64,000 bases of DNA from Muricea muricata (Eukaryota > Cnidaria > Anthozoa > Malacalcyonacea > Plexauridae): positions 6,735,772 through 6,799,771 of the forward strand of contig OY979724.1 of assembly GCA_963855995.1 (NCBI GenBank), read 5' to 3'. Below, piece by piece: positions 49,526 through 62,440 of this stretch (its first letter is position 1; each line of letters opens with the position of its first letter). The notes under the pieces were generated by a model. The model ran no database searches and was not told the DNA's origin. It saw only the letters and a program-made list of their open reading frames with translations. The position numbers and the translations under genes were made by a program.

Positions 49526-50940
49526 TGTCTTTCCTGTCTTACCTTTCTTACCTGTCTTACCTGTTTTACCTTTCTGACCTGTTTTACCTGTCTTACCTGT
49601 CTTACCTGTCTTACTTTTCTTTCCTGTCTTACCTGTCTTTTCTGTCTTACCTGCCTTACCTGTTTTACCTGTCTTTTCTGTCTGTTCTGTCTTACCAGTC
49701 TTACCTGTGTTACCTGTCTTACCTGTCTTTTCTTACTTACCTGTCTTAGCTGTGTTTTCGGTCTTACTGTCTTATCTGTCTTTTCTGTCTTACCTGTCTT
49801 ATTTATCTTACCATTCTTACCTTTCTTACCTGTCTTACCTGTTTTACCTTTCTTTCCTGTTTTACCTGTCTTTTCTGTCTTACCTGTTTTACCTTTCTTA
49901 CCTGTGTTACCTGTCTTACCTGTCTTACCTGTCTTTTTTTTCTTACCTGTCTTACCTGTCTTTTCTGTCTTACCTGCCTTACCTGTCTTACCTGCCTTAC
50001 CTGTCTTTTCTGTCTGTTCTGTCTTACCAGTCTTACGTGTGTTACCTGTCTTACCTGTCTTTTCTTTCTTACCTGTCTTACCTGTCTTTTCGGTCTTACC
50101 TGTTTTGTCTGTCTTTTCTGTCTTACCTGTCTTATTTATCTTACCATTCTTACCTGTCTTACCTGTCTTACCTGTCTTTTCTTTCTTACCTGTTTTTCTG
50201 TCTTACCTATCTTACCATTTTACCTCTCTTACCTGTCTTTTCTTTCTTACCTGTCTTTTCTGTCTTAACTGTCTTATCTGTCTTTTCTGTCTTACCTGTC
50301 TTACCAGTCTGACCATTCTTACCTGTCTTACCGTTCTTACCTGTCTTACCTGTCTTACCTGTCTTACCTGTCTTTTCTGCCTTACCTGTCTTTTCTGTCT
50401 TACATGCCTTACGTGTCTTTTCTGTCTTACCTGTCTTACCTGTGTTACCTGTTTTACATGTCTTAACTGTCTTATCTGTCCTACCTGTTTTACATGTATT
50501 ATCTGTCTTGCCTGTCTTATCTGTCTCACCTGTCTTATCATTTTTACCTGTCTTATCTGTCTTATCTGTCTTACTTATCTTACCTGTCTTACCTGTTCTT
50601 TCTGTCTTACCTGTCTTTCCTGTCTTACCTGTCTTACCTGTCTTACCTGTCTCACCTGTCTTACCTGTCTTACCTTTCTTACCTGTCTTACCTGTCTTAC
50701 CTGTCTTACCTTTCTTACGTATCTTTTCTGTCTTACGTGTTTAAACTATCTTGCCATTTTTACCTGCCTTACCTGTCTTTTCTTTCTTACGTGTCTCTTC
50801 CGTCTTACCTGTCATATCTGCCTTTTCTGTCTTACCTGTCTTTTCTGTCTTACCTGTCTTTTCTGTCTTACCTGTCTTTTATGTCTTACATGTCTTATCT
50901 TAATTTTCTGTCTTACATGTCTATTGTGTCTTTTCTGGCT

Positions 50941-53900
50941 TTTCAGTTTTAGTGTCTTTTCTGTCTTACCCCTCTTACCTGTCTTACCTGTCTTTTCTGT
51001 CTTACTTGTCTTACCTATCTTACCTCTCTTACCTGTCTTTTCTGTCTTACCGTTCTTATCTCTCTTTACTGTTTTACCTGTTTTACCTGTCTTATCAGTC
51101 TTACCTGTGTTGTCATTTTTACCTGTCTTGTCTGTCTTATCTGTCTTACCTATCTTACCTGTCTTACCTGTTCTTTTTGTCTTACCTGTCTTTCCTGTCT
51201 TACCTTTCTTACCTGTCTTACCTGTCTTACCTTTCTTACCTGTCTTTTCTCTTACCTGTTTTACCTATCTTACCATTCTTACCTGTCTTACCTGTCTTTT
51301 CTTCCTTAGCTGTCTTTTCTGTCTCACCTTTCTTATCTGCCTTTTTTTTTTATCTATCTTTTCTGTCTTACCAGTCTTTTCTGTCTTGCCTGTCTTATCT
51401 TTATTTTCTGTCTTTTCTGCCTTACATGTCTTATCTCAATTTTCTGTCTTACATGTCTATTGTGTCTTTTCTGGCCTACCTGTCTTACTGTCTTTTGTTT
51501 TTTTTCTCTCTTACCTGTCTTATCGGTCTTTTCTGTCTTACCTGTCTTACCTGTCTTACCAGTCTTACCCGTCTGACCATTCTTACCTGTCTTACCGTTC
51601 TTACCTGCTTTACTTGTCTTACCTGTCTTTTCTGTCGTACCTGTCTTACCTATCTTACCATTCTTACCTGTACTACCTGTCTTATTTGTCTTTTCTTTCT
51701 TACCTGTCTTTTCTGTCTTACCTGTTTTACTTATCTTACCATTCTTACCTGTCTTACCAGTCTTTTCTTTCTTACCTGTCTTTTCTGTGTTTCTTGTCTT
51801 ATCTGCCTTTTCTGTTTTATTTGTCTTTTATTATTACCTGTTTTTTCTGTCTTACCTGTTATTTCTGTCTTGCCATTCTTATCTTAATTTTCTGTCTTTT
51901 CTGTCTTACATGACTTATCTTAAATTTCTGTCTTACAAGTCTATTGTGTCTTTTCTGGCTTACCTGTCTTACTGTCTTTTCTGTCTTTTCTCTCTTTCCT
52001 GTCTTATCTGCCTTTTTTGTTTTCCCTGTCTTACCAGTCTTACCAGTCTGACCATTCTTACATGTGTTTTTTTTTTGTCTTTTTTGTCTCACCTGCCTTA
52101 TCTGCCTTTTCTGTTTTATCTATCTTTTCTGTATTACCTTTTTTTTCTGTCTTACCTGTTATTTCTGTCTTGCCTGTCTTATCTTAATTTTCTGTCTTTT
52201 CTGTCTTACATAACTTATCTTAAATTTCTGTCTTGCATGTCTATTGTGTCTTTTCTGGCTTACCTGTCTTACTGTCTTTTCTGTCTTTTCTGTCTTTTCT
52301 CTCTTACCTGTCTTATCAGTCTTTTCTGTCTTAATTGTTTTACCAGTCTTACCAGTCTGACCATTTTTACCTGTCTTACCGTTCTTACCTGTCTTTTCTG
52401 TCTTTTCTGTCTTACCTGTGTTTTCTGTCTTACATGCCTCACCTGTCTTTTCTGTCTTACCTGTCCTTTCTCCTTAATGTCTTTTCAGTCTTACCTGTCT
52501 TTTCTGTCTTACCAGTCTTACCATTCTTTTCTGTCTTACCTGTCTTTCCTGTCTTTCCTGTCTTTCCTGTATTTTCTGTCTTACCTGTCTTTTCTGTCTT
52601 ACCTGTCTTACCTGTGTTAATTGTTTTACTTGTCTTAACTGTCTTATCTGTCTTACCTGTTTTACATGTATTATCTGTGCTACCTGTCTTATCTGTCTTA
52701 CCTGTCCTATCATTTTTACCTGTCTTATCTGTCTTATCTGTCTTACCGTTCTTACCTGTTCTTTCTGTCTTACCGGTCTTTTCTGTCTTACCTGTCTTAC
52801 CTGTCTTACCTGTCTTACCTGTCTTACCTGTCTTTTCTGTCTGTTCTGTCTTACCAGTCTTACCTGTGTTACCTGTCTTACCTGTCTTTTCTTTCTTACC
52901 TGTCTTGTCTGTCTTTTCTGTTTTACCTGTTTTACCTGTCTTTTCTGTCTTACCTGTCTTATCTGTCTTTTCTGTCTTTTCAGTCTTACCTGTTTTGCCT
53001 GTCTTATGTTAATTTTCTGTCTTTTCTGTCTTACATGTCTTATCTTAATTTTCTGTCTTACATGTCTTATTTGTCTTTTCTGCCTTACCTTTCTTTTCTG
53101 TCTTTTCGGTCTTACCTGTCTTATCTGTCTTTTCTGTCTTACCTGTCTTACCTGTTTTACCTGTCTTAACTGTCTTATCTGTCTTACCTGTTTTACATGT
53201 ATTATCTGTCTTACCTGTCTTATCTGTCTTACCTGTCTTATCATTTTTACCTGTCTTATCTGTCTTATCTGTCTTACCTGTGTTACCTGTTCTTTCTGTC
53301 TTACCTGTCTTTCCTGTCTTACCTGTCTTACCTTTCTTACGTGTCTTACCTGTCTTATCTGTCTTACCTTTCTTACCTGTTTTACATTTCTTTTCTGTCT
53401 TACCTGTCTTACCTATCTTTTCTGTCTTTTCTGTCTTACCAGTCTTACCTGTCTTACCTGTCTTACCTGTCTTACCTGTCTTACCTGTCTTTTCTGTCTT
53501 ACCGTTCTTATCTCTCTTTACTATTTTACCTGTTTTACCTGTCTTATCAGTCTTACCTGTCTTATCATTTTTACCTGTCTTATCTGTGTTATCTGTCTTA
53601 CCTATCTTACCTGTCTTACCTGTTCTTTCTGTCTTACCTGTCTTTCCTGTCTTACCTTTCTTACCTGTCTTACCTGTCTTACCAGTCTTTTCTTTCTTAC
53701 CTGTCTTTTCTGTCTTACTTGTCTTATCTGCCTTTTCTGTTTTATTTGTCTTTTATTATTACCTGTTTTTTCTGTCTTACCTGTTATTTCTGTCTTGCCC
53801 TTCTTATCTTAATTTTCTGTCTTTTCTGTCTTACATGATTTATCTTAAATTTTTGTCTTACATGTCTATTGTGTTTTTTCTGGCTTACCTGTCTTACTGT

Positions 53901-56900
53901 CTTTTCTGTCTTTTCTCTCTTACCTGTCTTATCTGCCTTTTTTGTCTTCCCTGTCTTACCAGTCTTACCAGTCTGACCATTCTTATCCGTCTTACCTGTC
54001 TTTTCTTTCTTACTTGTCTTTTCTGTCTCACCTGCCTTATCTGCCTTTTCTGTTTTATCTATCTTTTCTGTATTACCTTTTTTTTCTGTCTTACCTGTTA
54101 TTTCTGTCTTGCTTGTCTCATCTTAAATTTCTGTCTTTTCTGTCTTACATGACTTACCTTAAATTTCTGTCTTGTATGTCTATTGTGTCTTTTCTGGCTT
54201 ACCTGTCTTACTGTCTTCTGTCTTTTCTCTCTTACCTGTCTTATCAGTCTTTTCTGTCTTACATGTTTTACCAGTCTTACCAGTCTGACCATTCTTACCT
54301 GTCTTACCGTTCTTACCTGTCTTACCTGTCTTTTCTGTCTTACCTGTGTTTTTTGTCTTACATGCCTCACCTGTCTTTTCTGTCTTACCTGTCCTTTCTC
54401 CTCAATGTCTTTTCAGTCTTACCTGTCTTTTTTGTCTTACTAGTCTTACCATTCTTTTCTGTCTTACCTGTCTTTTCTGTCTTTCCTGTCTTTCCTGTCT
54501 TTCCTGTGTCTCCTGTATTTTCTGTCTTACCTGTCTTTTCTGTCTTACCTGTCTTACCTGTGTTACCTGTTTTACTTGTCTTAACTGTCTTATCTGTCTT
54601 ACCTGTTATACATGTATTATCTGTGCTACCTGTCTTATCTGTCTTACCTGTCTTATCATTTTTACCTGTCTTATCTGTCTTATCTGTCTTAGCTGTCTTA
54701 CCTGTTCTTTCTGTCTTACCTGTCTTTCCTGTCTTACCTGTCTTACCTTACTTACCTTTCTTACCTGTCTTACCTGTCTTACCTGTCTTACCTGTCTTAC
54801 CTGTCTTACCTTTCTTACCTGTCTTCCCTGTCTTTTCTGTCTTACCTGCTTTACCTGTCTTACCAGCCTTACCTGTCTTTTCTGTCTGTTCTGTCTTACC
54901 AGTCTTACCTGTGTTACCTGTCTTACCTGTCTTTTCTTTCTTACCTGTCTTGTCTGTCTTTTCTGTTTTACCTGTTTTACCTGCCTTTTCTGTCTGACTT
55001 GTCTTATCTGTCTTTTCTGTCTTTTCAGTCTTACCTGTTTTGCCTGTCTTATCTTAATTTTCTGTCTTTTCTGTCTTAAATGTCTTATCTTAATTTTCTG
55101 TCTTACATGTCTTATTTGTCTTTTCTGCCTTACCTTTCTTTTCTGTCTTTTTGGTCTTACCTGTCTTTTCTGTCTTACCTGTCTTATCTGTCTTATCTGT
55201 CGTATCTGTCTTACGTGTATCATGTGTCTTACCTCTCTTATCTGTCTTACCTGTCTTATCTGTTTTACCTGTCTTATCTGTCTTACCTGTACATGTATTA
55301 CCTGTCTTTTCTGTCTTACCTGTCTTACCTGTTTTACCTGTCTTACCTGTCTTACCTGCTTTACCTGTCTTACCCGTCTTACCTTTCTCACATTTCTTTC
55401 CTGTCTTACCAGTCTTACCTGTCTTACCGGTTTTCCCGGCTTTACCTGTCCTATTTGTCTTACTTGTCTTACTTGTCCTACCTGTCTTACCTGTCTTACC
55501 TGTCTTACCTGTCTTTTCTGTTTTACCTGTCTTACCTATCTTACCTGTCTTACCTGTCTTTTCTGTCTTGCATGTCTTATCTCTCTTTTCTGTTTTACCT
55601 TTTTTACCTGTCTTTTCTGTCTTACTTGTCTTATCTGCCTTTTCTGTTTTATCTGTTTTTTCGGTCTTACCTGTCTTTTCTGTCTTACCTGTCTTTTCTG
55701 TCTTGCCTGTCTTATCTTAATTTTCTGTGTTTTCTGTCTTACATGTCTTATCTTAATTTTCTGTCTTATATGTCTATTCTGTTTTTTCTGGCTTACCTGT
55801 CTTACTTGTCTTTTCTGTCTTTTCTGTCTTACCTGTCTTAACTTTCTTTTCGGTCTTACCTGTCTTAACAGTCTTACCAGTCTGACCATTCTTACCTGTC
55901 TTACCGTTCTTACATGTCTTACCTGTCTTACCTTTCTTTTCTGTGTCTCCGGTCTTTTCTGTCTTACCTGTCTCTTCTGTCTTACTTGTCTTTTCTGTCT
56001 TACCTGTCTTACCTGTGTTACCTGTTTTACCTGTCTTAACTGTCTTATCTGTGTAACCTGTTTTTACATGTATTATCTGTCTTACCTGTCTTATCGGTCT
56101 TACCTGTCTTATCATTTTTACCTGTCTTATCTGTCTTATCTGTCTTATCTGTCTTATTTGTCTTACCTATCTTACCTGTCTTACCTGTGCTTTCTGTCTT
56201 ACCTGTCTTTCCTGTCTTATTTGTCTGACTTGTCTTACCTGTCTTTTCTGTCTTTTTATTCTTACATGTCTTATCTGTCTTTTCTTTCTTACCTTTTTTA
56301 CCTGTCTTACCATTCTTTTCTGTCTTACCTGTTTTTTCGGTCTTTCCGGTCTTTTCCGTCTTACCTGTCTTTTCTTCCTTACCTGTCTTTTCTGTCTTAC
56401 CTGTCTTACCTGTGTCACCTGTCTTATCTGTCTTACCTGTCTTATCTGTTTTACCTGTCTTACATGTATCATGTGTCTTACCTGTCTTATCTGTCTTACC
56501 TGTCTTATCTGTTTTACCTGTCTTATCTGTCTTACCTGTACATGTATTACCTGTCTTTTCTGTCTTACCTGTCTTACCTGTTTTACCTGTTTTACCTGTC
56601 TTACCTGTCTTACCTGCTTTACCTGTCTTAACCGTCTTACCTGTCTTACATCTCTTGCCTGTCTTACCAGTCTTACCTGTATTACCTGTCTTACCGGTTT
56701 TACCTGCTTTAGCTGTCCTATTTGCCTTACCTGTCTTACCTGTCCTACCTGTCTTACCTGTCTTACCTGTCTTACCAGTCTTTTCTGTCTTACCTGTCTT
56801 ACCTATCTTACCTGTCTTACCTTTCTTTTCTGTCTTACCTGTCTTATCTCTCTTTTCTGTTTTACCTGTTTTACCTGTCTTTTCTGTCTTACCTGTCTTA

Positions 56901-59900
56901 TCTGCCTTTTCTGTCTTATCTGTTTTTTCTGTCTTACCTGTCTTTTCTTTTTTACGTGTCTTTTCTGTCTTACATGCCTCACCTGTTTTTTCTGTCTTAC
57001 CTGTCCTTTCTGTCTTAATGTCTTTTCAGTCTTACCTGTCTTATCTGTCTTACCAGTCTTACCATTCTTTTCTGTCTTACCTGTCTTTTCTGTCTTTCCT
57101 GTCTTTCCCGTCTTTCCTGTCTTTTCTGTCTTACCTTTCTTTTCTGTCTTACCTGTCTTACCTGTGTTACCTGTTTTACTTGTCTTAACTGTCTTCTCAG
57201 TCTTACCTGTTTTACATATATTATCCGTGCTACCTGTCTTACCTTCTTACCTGTCTTACCTTTCTTACCTGTCTTTTCTCTTACCTGTTTTACCTATCTT
57301 ACCATTCATACCTGTCTTACCTGTCTTTTCTTTCTTACCTGTCTTTTCTGTCTCACCTGTCTTATCTGCGTTTTCTTTCTTATCTATCTTTTCTGTCTTA
57401 CCAGTCTTTTCTGTCTTGCCTGACTTATCTTAATTTTCTGTCTTTTCTGTCTTACATGTTTTATCTTAATTTTCTGTCTTATATTTCTATTGTGTCTTTT
57501 CTGGCTTACCTGTCTTACTGTCTTTTCTGTCTTTTCTCTCTTACCTGTCTTATCTGTCTTTTCTGTCTTACCTGTCTTACCTGTCTTACCAGTCATACCA
57601 GTCTGACCATTCTTACCTCTCTTACCGTTCTTACCTGCTTTACTTGTCTTACCTGTCTTTTCTGTCGTACCTGTCTTACCTATCTTACCATTCTTACCTG
57701 TCTTACCTGTCTTACCAGTCTTTTCTTTCTTACCTGTCTTTTCTGTCTTACTTGTCTTATCTGCCTTTTCTGTTTTATTTGCCTTTTATTATTACCTGTT
57801 TTTTCCGTCTTACCTGTTATTTCTGTCTTGCCTGTCTTATCTTAATTTTCTGTCTTTGCTGTCTTACATGACTTATCTTAAATTTCTGTCTGACATGTCT
57901 ATTGTGTCTTTTCTGGCTCACCGTTCTTACTGTTTTTTCTGTCTTTTCTCTTTTACCTGTCTTATCTGCCTTTTTTGTCTTACCTGTCTTACCAGTCTTA
58001 CCAGTCTGACCATTCTTATCTGTCTTACCTGTCTTTTCTTTCTTAGCTGTCTTTTCTGTCTCACCTGATTTATCTGCCTTTTCTGTTTTATCTATCTTTT
58101 CTGTTTTACCTGTCTTTTCTGTCTTACCTGTCTTTTCTGTCTTACCTGTCTTATCATTTTTACCTGTCTTATCTGTCTTATCTGTCTTATCTGTCTTACC
58201 TGTTCTTTCTGTCTTACCTGTCTTTCCTGTCTTACCTGTCTTACCTGTCTTACCTTTCTTACCTGTCTTACCTCTCTTTTTTCCGTCTTACCTTCCTTAA
58301 CTGTCTTACCTGTCTTTTCTGTCTGTTCTGTCTTACGAGTCTTACCTGTGTTACCTGTCTTGCCTGTCTTTTCTTTCTTACCTGTCTTGTCTGTCTTTTC
58401 TGTTTTACCTGTTTTACCTGTCTTTTCTGTCTTACCTGTCTTATCTGTCTTTTCTGTCTTTTCAGTCTTACCTGTTTTGCCTGTCTTATCTTAGTTTTCT
58501 GTCTTTTCTGTCTTACATGTCTTATCTTAATTTTCTGTCTTACATGTCTTATTTGTCTTTTCTGTCTTACCTGTCTTTTCTGTCTTTTCGGTCTTACCTG
58601 TCTTATCTGTCTTTTCTGTCTTACCTGTCTTATCTGTTTTACCTGTCTTAAATGTCTTATCTGTCTTACCTGTTTAACATGTATTATCTGTCTTACCTGT
58701 CTTATCTGTCTTACCTGTCTTATCATTTTTACCTGTCTTATCTGTCTTATCTGTCTTACCTGTGTTACCTGTTCTTTCTGTCTTACCTGTCTTTCCTGTC
58801 TTACCTGTCTTACCTGTTTTACCTTTCTTACGTGTCTTACCTGTCTTATCTGACTTACCTTTCTTACCTGTTTTACATTTCTTTTCTGTCTTACCTGTCT
58901 TACCTGTCTTACCGGTCTTACCTATCTTTTCTGTCTTTTCTGTCTTACCAGTCTTACATGTCTTACCTGTCTTACCTGTCTTACCTGTCTTGTCTGTCTT
59001 TTCGGTTTTACCTGTTTTACCTGTCTTTTCTGTCTTTTCTGTCTTATCTGTCTTTTCTGTCTTACCTGTTTCGCCTGTCTTTTCTTAGTTTTCTGTCTTA
59101 CATGTCCTCTTGGTCTTTTCTGTCTTACCTGTCTTACCTGTCTTTTCTATCTTTTAGGTTTTACCTGTCTTATCTGTCTTTTCTGTGTTACCTGTTTTAC
59201 CTGTCTTACCATTCTTTTCTTTCTTACCTGTCTTTTCTGTCTTTCCTGTCTTTTCGGTCTTACCTGTCTTTCTTCCCTACCTTTCTTTTCTGTCTTACCT
59301 GTGTTACCTGTCTTATCTGTCTTACCTGTCTTATCTGTCTTTTCTGTCTTACATGTATCATGTGTCTTACCTCTCTTATCTGTCTTACCTGTCTTATCTG
59401 TTTTACCTGTCTTATCTGTCTTACCTGTACATGTATTACCTGTCTTTTCTGTCGTACCTGTTTTACCTGTCTTACCTGTCTTACCTGCTTTACCTGTCTT
59501 ACCCGTTTTACCTTTTTCACATTTCTTGCCAGTCTTACCAGTCTTACCTGTCTTACCTGTCTTACCGGTTTACCTGCTTTACCTGTCCTATTTGTCTTAC
59601 CTGTCTTACCTGTCCTACCTGTCTTACCTGTCTTACCTGTCTTACCTGTCTTACTTGTTTTTTCTGTCTTACCTGTCTTACCTGTCTTACCTATCTTACC
59701 TGTCTTACCTGTCTTTTCTGTCTTACCTGTCTTATCTCTCTTTTCTGTTTTACATGTTTTACCTGTCTTTTCTGTCTTACCTGTCTTATCTGCCTTTTCT
59801 GTCTTATCTTTTTTTCTGTATTACCTGTCTTTTCTGTCTTGCCTGTCTTTTCTTAATTTTCTGTGTTTTCTGTCTTACATGTCTTATCTTAATTTTCTGT

Positions 59901-62440
59901 CTTACATGTCTATTCTGTCTTCTCTCGCTTATCTGTCATACTTGTCTCTTCTGTCTTTTCTGTCTTACCTGTCTTAACTTTCTTTTCTGTCTTACCTGTC
60001 TTACCAGTTTTACCAGTCTGACCATTCTTACCTGTCTTACCGTTCTTACATGTCTTAGCTGTCTTACCTTTCGTTTCTGTCTTTCTTGTCTTTTCTATCT
60101 TACCTGTCTTTTCCGTCTGACCTGTGTTTTCTGTCTTACCTGTGTTACCTGTGTTACCTGTTTTACCTGTCTTAACTGTCTTATCTGTCTTACCTGTTTT
60201 ACATGTATTATCTGTCTTTCCTGTCTTATCTGTCTTACCTGTTTTATCATTTTTACCTGTCTTATCTGTCTTACCTATCTTACCTGTCTTACCTTTGCTT
60301 TCTGTCTTACCTGTTTTTCCTGTCTTATTTGTCTGACCTGTCTTACCTGTCTTTTCTGTCTTTTAGGTCTTGCCTGTCTTATTTGTCTTTTCTTTCTTAC
60401 CTGTTTTACCTGTCTTAGCATTCTTTTCTGTTTTACCTGTCTTTTCGGTCTTTCCTGTCTTTTCGGTTTTACCTGTCTTTTCTTCCTTACCTGTCTTTTG
60501 TGTCTTTTCTGTCTTACCTGTGTTACCTGTCTTATCTGTCTTACCTGTCTTATCTGTCTTTCCTGTCTTACATGTATCATGTGTCTTACCTGTCTTATCT
60601 ATTTTACCTCTCTTATCTGTTTTACCTGTCTTATCTGTTTTACCTGTACATGTATTACCTGTCTTTTCTGTGTTACCTGTCTTACCTGTTTTACCTGTCT
60701 TAACCGTCTTACCTGTCCTAGATTTCTTGCCTGTCTTACCAGTCTTACCTGCATTACCTGTCTTACCGGTTTTACCTCCTTTACCTGTCCTATTTGTCTT
60801 ACCTGTCTTACCTGTCCTACCTGTCTTACCTGTCTTACCTGTCTTACCAGTCTTTTCTGTCTTACCTGTCTTACCTATCTTACCTGTCTTATTTTTCTCT
60901 TCTGTCTTACCTGTGTTATCTCTCTTTTCTGTTTTACCTGTTTTACCTGTCTTTTCTGTTTTACCTGTCTTATCTGCCTTTTCTGTCTTATCTGTTTTTT
61001 CTGTCTTACCTGTCTTTTCTTTCTTACCTGTCTTTTCTGTCTTACATGCCTCACCTGTCTTTTCTGTCTTACCTGTCCTTTCTGTCTTAATGTCTTTTCA
61101 GTCATACCTGTCTTTTCTGTCTTACCAGTCTTACCATTCTTTTCTGTCTTACCTGTCTTTTCTGTCTTTCCTGTCTTTCCCGTCTTTCCTGTCTTTTCTG
61201 TCTTTCCCGTCTTTCCTGTCTTACCTCTGTTACCTGTTTTACTTGTCTTAACTGTCTTCTCTGTCTTACCTGCTTTACATGTATTATCTGTGCTACCGTT
61301 CTTATCTGTCTTACCTGTCTTATCATTTTTATCTGTCTTATCTGTCTTACCTGTCTTACCTGTCTTGTCTGTCTTACCTGTCTTACCTGTCTTACCTGTC
61401 TTACCTTTCTTACCTGTTTTACCTGTCTTACCTGTCTTACCTGTCTTACCTTTCTTACCTGTCTTACCTTTCTTTTCTGTCTTACCTGCCTTACCTGTCT
61501 TACCTGTCTTTTCTGTCTGTTCTGTCTTACCAGTCTTACCTGTGTTACCTGTCTTACCTGTGTTTTCTTTCTTACCTGTCTTGTCTGTCTTTTCTGTTTT
61601 ACCTGTTTTACCTGTCTTTTCTGTCTTACCTGTCTTATCTGTCTTTTCTGTCTTTTAAGTCTTACCTGTTTTGCCTGTCTTATCTTAATTTTTTGTCTTT
61701 TCTGTCTTACATGTCTTATCTTTATTTTCTGTCTTACATGTCTTATTTGTCTTTTCTGTCTAACATGTCTTTTCTGTCTTTTCGGTCGTACCTGTCTTAT
61801 TTGTCTTTTCTGTCTTACCTGTCTTACCTGTGTTACCTGTTTTACCTGTCTTAACTGTCTTATCTGTCTTACCTTTGTTACATGTATTATCTGTCTTACC
61901 TGTCTTATCATTTTGACCTTTCTTATCTGTCTTGTCTGTCTTACCTGTGTTACCTGTTCTTTCTGTTTTACCTGTCTTTCGTGTCTTACCTGTCTTACCT
62001 GTCTTACCTGTCTTATTTTTCTTACGTGTCTTACCTGTCTTACCTGTCTTACCTTTCTTTTCTGTCTTACCTGCCTTACCTGTCTTACCTGTCTTTTCTG
62101 TCTGTTCTGTCTTACCAGTCTTACCTGTGTTACCTGTCTTACCTGTCTTTTCTTTCTTACCTGTCTTGTCTGTCTTTTCTGTGTTACCTGTTTTACCTGT
62201 CTTTTCTGTCTTACCTGTCTTATCTGTCTTTTCTGTCTTTTCAGTCTTACCTGTTTTGCCTGTCTTAAATGTCTTATCCGTCTTACCTGTTTAACATGTA
62301 TTATCTGTCTTACCTGTCTTATCTGTCTTACCTGTCTTATCATTTTCACCTGTCTTTTCTGTCTTACCTGTCTTATCTGCCTTTTCTGTCTTATCTGTTT
62401 TTTCTGTTTTACCTGTCTTTTCTTTCTTACCTGTCTTTTC
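50941..62440 (+). repeat. Diverged mosaic satellite region
   Basis: Same 9-bp unit, but with more T-rich units (10-T runs at 51,342-51,351 and 52,067-52,076; TTTTATTATTACC at about 51,827, 53,750 and 57,787) and fewer long exact matches to the rest of the window. ACATGCCTC landmarks at 52,432, 54,360, 56,972 and 61,044 and TTAATTTTCTGTC blocks show the same family-I ancestry. Stretches around 56,170-57,190 and 60,275-61,250 correspond at an offset of about 4.1 kb. No gene-like interruption is visible. Confidence 0.75.

Larger units (their letters stand above)
45818..50940 (+). repeat. Family-II modules, expanded block
   Basis: Contains three cycle starts recognisable by the TATTTTTTTATTTG landmark or its equivalent and several partial cycles created by local duplication (46,535/47,253 and 48,016/48,771). 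The order of landmarks is the same as in 40,213-43,290. The block grades into a more diverged, T-richer sequence after about 50,940. Confidence 0.7.

Noticed and set aside
49364..51913. 849-codon open frame (and others of 785, 761, 607 and 559 codons) as leucine-rich or membrane proteins
   Set aside because: The translation is the satellite unit read as C-L-T, V-L-P or S-Y-L. The same bases are open in other frames, frame identity changes within the ORF at 8-bp units, and there is no distinctive start context, domain or codon bias.
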